From Bacteroidales bacterium GP2 (GTDB taxonomy: Bacteria; Bacteroidota; Bacteroidia; Bacteroidales; Muribaculaceae), in contig DAAJ01000074.1 in the NCBI GenBank assembly GCA_001701115.1, forward strand, positions 24,005-35,053: a stretch of DNA of 11,049 nucleotides, written 5' to 3'. Below the pieces are notes generated by a model that searched no databases, was not told the DNA's origin, and saw only the letters and a program-made list of their open reading frames with translations. This document shows positions 1-5,399 of the stretch, piece after piece; position 1 is the first letter of the stretch, and every line of letters starts with the position of its first letter. Position numbers and translations under genes: made by a program.

Positions 1-630
1 CAGCAGGAAGTCATCTTCCGACATCAATCCTTTTGCTATGTTCATGTGGCGCTTGAAAGTAGTGCCGGGTGCATCCTGATGCTTCATTATCGATGCGAAG
101 ACAAGGGTGGATGCGAACGGAACGGACAGCGAGTATGCTATCGTAAGGTCATGCTCCTCAAAAGTGTACTCCTCGATATGAAGTCCAAGACGGTTGTAAA
201 TGTCTTTGAAAAAAACTTTACCGAGGCAATCGCCTTCGCTGATGATGATGGCGTTTTCATTTGCAAGATTGCTCAGTGATGCAAATGTGGGACCAAACAT
301 CGGGTGGGTGCTGACAAATGGATGACCGCAATTTGCATAAAATTCAGGTAATCCGGTTTTCACGGAGGCAATGTCAGAAAGAATGCAGTTAGGGCTTATG
401 TGAGGCAGAACAGCCTTAAAGGCATCAATAGTATATTTTACGGTGGCTGCATTAATTACCAGATCGGGATTGAAAGCATCGACCTCATCAAGGCTTTCAA
501 ACCTTAGGGCGTGATATGCGAAACGGAGTCTTTCGGGAGACGGGTCATAGACAGCGACTTCATGGTCAAAGGAGAGGAGGTCGCTGAAAAATGAGCCCAT
601 CTTCCCGGCTCCCATAATGAGTATTTTCAT
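1..630 (-). CDS. tyrA: Prephenate dehydrogenase, 3' part outside window
   Basis: Converts prephenate to 4-hydroxyphenylpyruvate with NAD(P)+, the committed step to tyrosine in the cytoplasm. Reading from 630 leftwards gives 210 codons without a stop, running off the window edge, so the C-terminus is missing; relatives are typically around 250-280 residues. Visible: an N-terminal Rossmann nucleotide-binding loop GAGKMG (residues 7-12) after a short beta strand (MKILIM), an SDIASVKTG segment (85-93), and the family signature HPMFGPT (109-115) containing the catalytic-type histidine. The start is ATG at 630-628; its A is also the last base of the upstream stop codon (TAATG), a clear sign of translational coupling with the DAHP synthase-chorismate mutase gene. 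Last visible gene of the aromatic operon. No ACT domain can be judged because the end is cut off. Confidence 0.93.
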   Translation of the reverse strand, partial: MKILIMGAGKMGSFFSDLLSFDHEVAVYDPSPERLRFAYHALRFESLDEVDAFNPDLVINAATVKYTIDAFKAVLPHISPNCILSDIASVKTGLPEFYANCGHPFVSTHPMFGPTFASLSNLANENAIIISEGDCLGKVFFKDIYNRLGLHIEEYTFEEHDLTIAYSLSVPFASTLVFASIMKHQDAPGTTFKRHMNIAKGLMSEDDFLL

Positions 631-1712
631 TATTTCTTAATTCTGTCGTTTAGCACTTCTATCTGCTGGCGAACTGATTCGTCATGGATAGCAAGGAGTA
701 TTGTTTTCATGAATTCGGCGCTCATGCCCATCTCCTCGCCTAGTTTTACACGTGTACGGATAATATCGTTGTAGCGGTTTGCTTGCACAACACTCATGCG
801 GTGCTCCTTTTTATATTGTCCGATCTCGCGTGAAATTCTCATTCGGTGGCTGAGTATTTCGAGAAGGTCATTGTCAACCTTATCAATCTGCTGGCGGAGA
901 AGAGTCAGGTTTTCCGTACTCTGTTTTGAATCGCGGATAACAAGTGTGTTGAGGATAAAGTTAAGAATCTCAGGTGTCAGCTGCTGTGATGCATCGCTCC
1001 ATGCCTTGTCCGGATCACAGTGGCTTTCAATAATAAGCCCGTTAAAGCCCATGTCAAGCGCTTCCTGGCAAAGAGGTGCAATCAGTTCTCGTTTGCCTCC
1101 AATATGTGATGGGTCACAGATGATAGGGAGGTTGGGGAAACGGAGGCGTAGTTCAATGGGAATGTGCCAGTTAGGCATATTCCTATAGAGGTGCTTGCCA
1201 TAGGTGCTGAAACCTCTGTGGATAGCGCCAAGCTTTCTTATGCCGGCATTGTATATTCTTTGCATGGCTCCAATCCAAAGCTCTAGGTCCGGATTTACCG
1301 GGTTTTTGACAAGGACTGTCACATCAGCATTATTTTCTTGTAGAGTGTCGGCGATCTCCTGCATTGCAAATGGGTTGGCAGATGTGCGGGCTCCAATCCA
1401 AAGAATGTCAATTCCGGCTGCAAGTGCTTCCTCCACATGCTGCTTTGTTGCCACTTCTGTAGCGGTAAGCATGCCTGTGGTTTCTTTTACTTTCTTCATC
1501 CATTCGAGTCCTGGCGCGCCTACGCCTTCAAATCCTCCTGGTTTAGTTCTGGGTTTCCATATTCCGGCTCTGAAAATGCGTATTCCGTTATCGGCGAGTT
1601 CGCGGGCGGTGCATAATACCTGTTCTTCTGTTTCGGCACTGCAAGGACCGGCAATGATAAGAGGACGGTCAGCGGGGAAACCTTCGGGTATGATTGACTG
1701 TAAATCTTCCAT
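630..1712 (-). CDS. Bifunctional DAHP synthase / chorismate mutase
   Basis: 360 residues, two enzymes in one chain. Residues about 1-262 are a type I-beta (KDO8P-synthase-like) DAHP synthase, condensing phosphoenolpyruvate and erythrose 4-phosphate at the start of the shikimate pathway. Motifs: AGPCSAE (21-27), RAGIWKPRTKP (48-58), KNP (136-138), IHRGF (164-168), CDPSHIGGKR (199-208) and ESH (229-231). Residues about 265-355 are an AroQ-type chorismate mutase (chorismate to prephenate). By eye, R273, R290 and K301 match the E. coli R11, R28, K39 active-site set with the same spacing, and Q350 matches Q88; the position of E52 appears to be Y314. The start ATG lies 28 bases after the aminotransferase stop. 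The same fusion order is known in Bacteroidetes such as Prevotella, where the mutase domain mediates allosteric inhibition by prephenate; that this protein behaves likewise is inference. Confidence 0.95.
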   Translation of the reverse strand: MEDLQSIIPEGFPADRPLIIAGPCSAETEEQVLCTARELADNGIRIFRAGIWKPRTKPGGFEGVGAPGLEWMKKVKETTGMLTATEVATKQHVEEALAAGIDILWIGARTSANPFAMQEIADTLQENNADVTVLVKNPVNPDLELWIGAMQRIYNAGIRKLGAIHRGFSTYGKHLYRNMPNWHIPIELRLRFPNLPIICDPSHIGGKRELIAPLCQEALDMGFNGLIIESHCDPDKAWSDASQQLTPEILNFILNTLVIRDSKQSTENLTLLRQQIDKVDNDLLEILSHRMRISREIGQYKKEHRMSVVQANRYNDIIRTRVKLGEEMGMSAEFMKTILLAIHDESVRQQIEVLNDRIKK

Positions 1713-1740
1713 GTTGTTTTTATTTATTTGTTGTTGTAAG

Positions 1741-2925
1741 TTACTTTATAGTGAGATTGGCTTCTTTCAGGCGCTCCAGTGCACGGCGCATGTTTTCTTC
1801 CGTAGCGCAAAGTGAAATACGTATATACCGGTCGCCGTTTGAGCCGAAAATAAATCCAGGGGTAATGAACACATGTGCTTTGTACAGGGCTTCATCTGCA
1901 AGTTTTTCTCCTGATTCGCAGTTGTCCGGCACTTTAGCCCAAAGGAATAACCCTTTTTGGTTAGGGTCAAAAGTGCAACCGAGTGCTGTTGCAATATCCT
2001 CAGTCGCTTTCCTGCGCTCTGCATACACTTTGTTAAGTTCATCATACCACTCGCTTCCGCATTCAAGTGCCTTAACAGCGGCGAGCATAAGTGGTTTGAA
2101 CATTCCGGAATCAATATTGGATTTAACCTTAAGAATCCAGTTAACAAACTGCGGGTTACTTGCCAGCATGGCAATTCTCCATCCTGCCATATTATGGCTT
2201 TTACTCAGTGAGTTGAGCTCAATTGCGATATCTTTGGCACCAGGAACAGAAAGAATGCTTGTGGGATTGGAATTAAGAATGAAACTATATGGATTGTCAT
2301 GCGCAATGACAATATTATGTTTCTTTCCAAATTCAATTATTTTGGCGAGAAGTTCCTTGTCTGCGGGTGTCCCTGTTGGCATGTGGGGATAATTGACCCA
2401 CATTAATTTTATCTTATCGAGTGGAAGTTTTTCGAGTTCGTCAAAGTCGGGCTTCCATCCGTTTTCTTCCTTGAGATCATAGGTGAAAATCTGAGCCTGG
2501 GCAAGATTGCTTACGGAAGTATATGTGGGGTAGCCGGGATTGGGCACAAGCACTCCGTCACCAGGGTTAAGGAATGCAAGTGAAATATGTAGAATTCCTT
2601 CCTTGCTGCCAATCAGAGGCTGGATTTCGGTATTTGGGTCGAGTTCCACATTATACCATTTCTTATACCATTCGGCAAAGGCTTTTCTAAGTGCCGGTAT
2701 TCCAACATAAGGCTGGTAACTATGGTTACCCTCTTTCGCCGCTTCTTCAGCAACGGTATCGATTACTTCTTTTGCAGGCATACGGTCCGGACCTCCTATG
2801 GCAAGTGAAATAACATCGAGTCCACGGGCATTCATGTCGGCGACCTCGCGAAGTTTCCGCGAAAAATAATACTCTTTGACAGAAGAAACTCTGTCGGCAG
2901 GTGTGATAGTTGGTTCAGATTTCAT
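1741..2925 (-). CDS. PLP-dependent class I/II aminotransferase of the aromatic operon
   Basis: 394 residues from the start chosen here. Fold-type I aminotransferase: the PLP lysine is K242 in SLSKSHNMAGWR, the pyridine-contacting aspartate is D210 in HDNPY, and the carboxylate-binding arginine is probably R369 in YIRISL. The usual NPTG loop reads NYPHMPTG (178-185), methionine replacing the common asparagine. The overall sequence resembles the LL-DAP/aspartate aminotransferase-like group. Its place between prephenate dehydratase and DAHP synthase suggests it transaminates phenylpyruvate and 4-hydroxyphenylpyruvate, or prephenate, to finish Phe/Tyr synthesis; that specificity is inferred from context. 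A longer reading from 2964 exists (13 extra residues), but it would overlap the upstream gene by 50 bases and adds a segment unlike the family N-terminus. The ATG at 2925 overlaps the upstream coding end by 11 bases, typical of coupled genes. Confidence 0.9.
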   Translation of the reverse strand: MKSEPTITPADRVSSVKEYYFSRKLREVADMNARGLDVISLAIGGPDRMPAKEVIDTVAEEAAKEGNHSYQPYVGIPALRKAFAEWYKKWYNVELDPNTEIQPLIGSKEGILHISLAFLNPGDGVLVPNPGYPTYTSVSNLAQAQIFTYDLKEENGWKPDFDELEKLPLDKIKLMWVNYPHMPTGTPADKELLAKIIEFGKKHNIVIAHDNPYSFILNSNPTSILSVPGAKDIAIELNSLSKSHNMAGWRIAMLASNPQFVNWILKVKSNIDSGMFKPLMLAAVKALECGSEWYDELNKVYAERRKATEDIATALGCTFDPNQKGLFLWAKVPDNCESGEKLADEALYKAHVFITPGFIFGSNGDRYIRISLCATEENMRRALERLKEANLTIK

Positions 2926-3763
2926 TTTTACATTCTTTATATTCTCCAAGCACTTTGAAATCATTCAGTAGTGGACGCACAGCATCCAGTGCCTGACGGT
3001 ATCGGACAAACGAATCAAATGTTATGTCGACATAAAACCTATACTCCCATTCTCTGCCTATTATTGGCATTGACTGGATTTTTGACAGGTTCATATCATA
3101 GAAAGTGAATATGGTGAGGATTTTTGAAAGTGCTCCTTGGGTGTGAGGCAGGGTGAACACGATAGATGCCTTATTCAGTTCTTCATCCTTGGGCTTGAGC
3201 TCCTGTGCAACGAGCGGGTCAGCAAGTATAAGAAACCTTGTGAAATTCCGCTTGTTGGTCTCTATTCCTTTTTCAAGGATGTCGAGCCCATATAATTTTG
3301 CCGCAAATTCTCCGCAAACTGCCGCATGACCCAAAAGGGATTCCTCTGCAATGTCCTTGGCGCTTCCTGCAGTATCAGTCTTTTCAACAATCCTTAGGTT
3401 TGGATGTCGGCGAAGATACTGTTCGCACTGCATCAATGCCATAGGGTGTGAATTAACCTCTGTCAGTTGATCAATGCGTTGTCCCGGCAGTGCAGCGAGC
3501 ACATGTGAAATCCGCATCTTGTGCTCACCGATAATAGTCAGGTTGCTTTTCCTGAGAAGCTCGTGGTTTTGCAACAATGCTCCTGCGATAGTGTTTTCGA
3601 TGGCAAGAATTCCTAAAAGAGAAGCATCAGTGTCGAGTACCTCAAACATGGAGTTGAAGGTGTCACATGGCACAGTGTCTATTTCCTGCGGGAGGAAATA
3701 AGCCCGTGCAGCAGCATCATGATAGCATCCGGCTACTCCTTGTATAGTTACTTTTCGTCTCAT
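2915..3763 (-). CDS. pheA: Prephenate dehydratase with ACT domain
   Basis: 282 residues; converts prephenate to phenylpyruvate, the committed phenylalanine step. The dehydratase domain spans about 1-185: AIENTIAGAL (54-63), NSHPMALMQC (104-113), TDTAGSA (129-135) and the catalytic NFTRF (173-177) with the TRF triad. An ACT regulatory domain follows at about 200-275, starting IVFTLPHTQGALSKIL. The GAL[VS] half of the Phe-binding site is present (210-213), but the ESRP half reads QSMP (230-233), so feedback by phenylalanine may be weak or different; that is inference. No chorismate mutase domain is attached, consistent with the mutase being fused to DAHP synthase instead. First structural gene of the operon: its ATG sits 17 bases after the U-run of the attenuator terminator. 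No upstream in-frame start fits. It overlaps the next gene by 11 bases. Confidence 0.95.
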   Translation of the reverse strand: MRRKVTIQGVAGCYHDAAARAYFLPQEIDTVPCDTFNSMFEVLDTDASLLGILAIENTIAGALLQNHELLRKSNLTIIGEHKMRISHVLAALPGQRIDQLTEVNSHPMALMQCEQYLRRHPNLRIVEKTDTAGSAKDIAEESLLGHAAVCGEFAAKLYGLDILEKGIETNKRNFTRFLILADPLVAQELKPKDEELNKASIVFTLPHTQGALSKILTIFTFYDMNLSKIQSMPIIGREWEYRFYVDITFDSFVRYRQALDAVRPLLNDFKVLGEYKECKNEI

Positions 3764-3780
3764 TTTAATTCATGTGGCAT

Positions 3781-3817
3781 AAAAAATCCCGTCGTCAAAA
3801 ATAGGCGCCGGGATTTT
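3781..3817 (-). terminator. Attenuator terminator (regions 3:4) before pheA
   Basis: In the minus-strand RNA, AAAATCCCG (3817-3809) pairs with CGGGATTTT (3791-3783) over 9 bp. Possible extra pairs inside the loop (3807-3806 with 3794-3793) follow a G/A mismatch. The 3' arm runs into six consecutive U residues (3786-3781), the form of an intrinsic terminator. It lies 17 bases upstream of the pheA ATG, so termination here would block the whole aromatic operon. It does not end any gene other than the leader ORF, supporting a regulatory role. Confidence 0.83.
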
Positions 3818-3873
3818 ATCATGTTGTTTACTTATTTAGTATCCAGTTAATGGTTCAGGCACATAAAATCCCG
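3809..3873 (-). promoter_or_regulatory. Antiterminator (regions 2:3) of the aromatic operon attenuator
   Basis: In the minus-strand RNA, CGGGATTTTAT (3873-3863) pairs perfectly over 11 bp with ATAAAATCCCG (3819-3809). After one bulged G (3820), three further pairs (3862-3860 with 3823-3821, one of them G-U) extend it. The 5' arm lies within the last codons of the leader peptide. The 3' arm contains the whole 5' arm of the terminator (3817-3809), so the two structures exclude each other. The 5' arm begins 15 bases past the last Phe codon of the aromatic run, far enough to stay free if a ribosome stalls there, and ends 6 bases before the leader stop codon, where a terminating ribosome would cover it. 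Confidence 0.82.
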
Positions 3874-3929
3874 TTTTTATTTTTGGTAAAATAAAAATAA
3901 TAGTAATAATATGTGCTAAATCGGTTCAT
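3855..3929 (-). CDS. Tyr/Phe-rich leader peptide of the aromatic operon
   Basis: A 24-codon ORF (ATG at 3929, TGA at 3857-3855) in the gap upstream of pheA. Residues 1-6 are MNRFST, residues 7-14 are five Tyr, Phe, Tyr, Phe, and residues 15-24 are TKNKNGILCA. Nine of 24 codons are Tyr or Phe (TAT x5, TAC, TTT x3), exactly the end products of the downstream genes; there is no Trp. The last codons (asparagine 19 through leucine 22 and the first base of cysteine 23) form the 5' arm of the antiterminator, so a ribosome reaching the stop would mask it, while one stalled on codons 7-14 would leave it free. No strong Shine-Dalgarno is visible, normal for Bacteroidota. It starts about 15-20 bases after the predicted transcription start. 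Inferred role: ribosome-sensing of charged tRNA-Tyr and tRNA-Phe; the peptide itself is probably dispensable. Confidence 0.85.
   Translation of the reverse strand: MNRFSTYYYYYFYFTKNKNGILCA
3863..3897 (-). other. A/U hairpin inside the leader ORF, abutting the antiterminator
   Basis: In the minus-strand RNA, TTTTTATTTT (3897-3888, codons 11/12-14) is perfectly complementary to AAAATAAAAA (3883-3874), with the four-base loop ACCA. This 10-bp stem ends one base before the 5' arm of the antiterminator (3873-3863). It might act as a pause hairpin or as the 'region 1' equivalent of a classical attenuator. An all-A/U stem is weak and low-complexity A/T sequence forms such pairings easily, so its role is uncertain. 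Confidence 0.4.
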
Positions 3930-3948
3930 CTGTGAATGTTTAGATATG

Positions 3949-3979
3949 CAAATGTAGTGATAAATTTCTAATTGCAACC
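3949..3979 (-). promoter_or_regulatory. Promoter of the aromatic leader/operon
   Basis: Minus-strand TACATTTG (3956-3949) matches the Bacteroidetes -7 consensus TAnnTTTG exactly. A GGTTG (3979-3975) lies 18 bases upstream as a candidate -33 element. Transcription would start near 3943, giving a short 5' leader before the leader ATG at 3929. Confidence 0.68.
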
Positions 3980-4026
3980 AAAAATGCAGGAAAAAGTTAT
4001 GATTTGTAGCTTTTTTGTTGCAAAAG

Positions 4027-5394
4027 TCACATGTTTCCGATTATTTTAACTGCTTCCTCTGGCGTAACGAGCGTTTGGGTGCCTTCCGCCATATTTTTCA
4101 ACGTCATTTTTCCCTGTGCCATTTCTTCTTCTCCCACAAGCGCAACGAATGGAATGGCACGGGCATTGGCGTATGTCATCTGCTTTTTCATTTTTGCGGC
4201 GTCCGGATAAACTTCACACGCAATTCCTGCATCGCGCAATGTTTTCAACATCTTCATCGCAGCAAGGGCTTCTTGTTCTCCAAAGTTGGAGAACATCACA
4301 GTCGGAGCTGATGTGACAGTGTCCGGGAAAAGATCCAGTGCAGTCAGCACATCATATATTCTATCGGCACCAAATGAAATGCCAACTCCACTTAGTCCGG
4401 GCATTCCGAATACTCCGGTAAGGTTGTCATATCTGCCGCCTCCGGAAATACTGCCGATTTCAACATCGCGTGCCTTGACTTCAAGTATTGTACCGGTATA
4501 ATAATTCAGACCACGGGCAAGTGACACGTCAAGTTCAACTTCAGCCTGAGTGCCGAGCTGTGCGGATGCATCGAGCAAAGTTTCGAGTTCTGCAACTCCC
4601 AGCAAACCTGTTTCACTGTCTGCAAGCATTGTTTTCAGCTGGCTTAGGCGTTCAGGCGCTGTTCCTGAAATAGTCAGGACAGGCACAAGTTTTTCAATGG
4701 CATCTTCCGGCAGTCCTCTTTCTGCAAGTTCCGCTTTTACATTGTCAATGCCGATTTTATCTATTTTGTCTATAGCAACAGTAATATCTGTAAGCCTTTC
4801 GGGGGCTCCGATGATTTCAGCTATACCGGCAAGGACTTTACGATTGTTCAATTTTATAGTTACCCTTATGCCAAGACGATTAAAGACTGAATCAATCATC
4901 TGGATAAGTTCTATCTCATTGACAAGTGAATCGCTGCCGACAATGTCTGCATCACATTGGTAGAACTCACGGTATCTTCCCTTTTGCGGGCGGTCAGCCC
5001 TCCATACCGGTTGAATTTGGTAACGCTTGAATGGCAAAGTCAAATCATTACGATGCTGAACGACAAATCTGGCAAAAGGAACTGTCAGGTCATAGCGCAG
5101 ACCTTTTTCACTTACTTTTGAAGTGAGTTTGGCAGAATCAGCCGCAGTGAAAGTTTCTCCTTCAAGTTCTTTTAGCCATTCACCTGAATTAAGAATCTTG
5201 AAAAGAAGTTTGTCACCCTCCTCTCCATATTTTCCCATTAGGGTGGAGAGGTTTTCAATAGAGGGTGTTTCGATGGGAGAAAATCCAAAAAGTTGAAATA
5301 CCTCCCTGATTGTTGAGAAAATATAATTACGGCGTGCGGTTTCGATTGGACCGAAATCGCGTGTGCCTTTAGGTATTGATGGTTTCTGTGCCAT
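4027..5394 (-). CDS. hisS: Histidyl-tRNA synthetase
   Basis: 455 residues, class II synthetase charging tRNA-His. N-terminal KGTRDFGP (9-16) is the typical HisRS opening. Motif 2 runs from RYQIQPVWRADRPQKGR (124-140) into REFYQCDADIVG (142-153). The histidine-specific loop is LARGLNYYTGT (292-302), with Asn where many HisRS have Asp (RGLDYYTG). GGGRYDNLTG is at 318-327, and motif 3 GVGISFGADRI at 336-346 is followed by the C-terminal anticodon-binding domain (about 365-455). The ATG at 5394 lies 5 bases past the valS stop, so the two synthetase genes are almost certainly cotranscribed. Downstream, no intrinsic terminator is evident before the promoter of the aromatic operon, so some hisS mRNA may read into the leader region. 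Full length, no defects seen. Confidence 0.97.
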   Translation of the reverse strand: MAQKPSIPKGTRDFGPIETARRNYIFSTIREVFQLFGFSPIETPSIENLSTLMGKYGEEGDKLLFKILNSGEWLKELEGETFTAADSAKLTSKVSEKGLRYDLTVPFARFVVQHRNDLTLPFKRYQIQPVWRADRPQKGRYREFYQCDADIVGSDSLVNEIELIQMIDSVFNRLGIRVTIKLNNRKVLAGIAEIIGAPERLTDITVAIDKIDKIGIDNVKAELAERGLPEDAIEKLVPVLTISGTAPERLSQLKTMLADSETGLLGVAELETLLDASAQLGTQAEVELDVSLARGLNYYTGTILEVKARDVEIGSISGGGRYDNLTGVFGMPGLSGVGISFGADRIYDVLTALDLFPDTVTSAPTVMFSNFGEQEALAAMKMLKTLRDAGIACEVYPDAAKMKKQMTYANARAIPFVALVGEEEMAQGKMTLKNMAEGTQTLVTPEEAVKIIGNM

Positions 5395-5399
5395 TGTAG

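Noticed and set aside
1204..2392. Plus-strand ORFs of 203 and 232 codons opposite the DAHP synthase and aminotransferase genes
   Set aside because: They are reverse-strand shadows of well-supported genes, with no recognisable domains and Ser/Cys-rich low-information sequence.
2926..2964. Longer start of the aminotransferase at 2964
   Set aside because: It would add 13 residues unlike the family N-terminus and overlap pheA by 50 bases. The ATG at 2925 gives the normal beginning and an 11-base overlap.
3972..4023. Inverted repeat TTGCAAC / GTTGCAA after hisS, considered as the hisS terminator
   Set aside because: The arms are 7 bp with a loop of about 38 bases and no U-run follows. One arm overlaps the promoter -33 element, so chance or an operator are both possible and neither is supported.
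3764..4026. A T-box or protein-binding riboswitch as the regulator in front of pheA
   Set aside because: No T-box sequence or specifier structure is seen, and the leader ORF with alternative stems explains the region fully.
4489..4520. Asn instead of Asp in the RGLDYYTG loop of HisRS, as a possible defect
   Set aside because: All other HisRS motifs are intact and the change looks like a lineage variant rather than loss of function.
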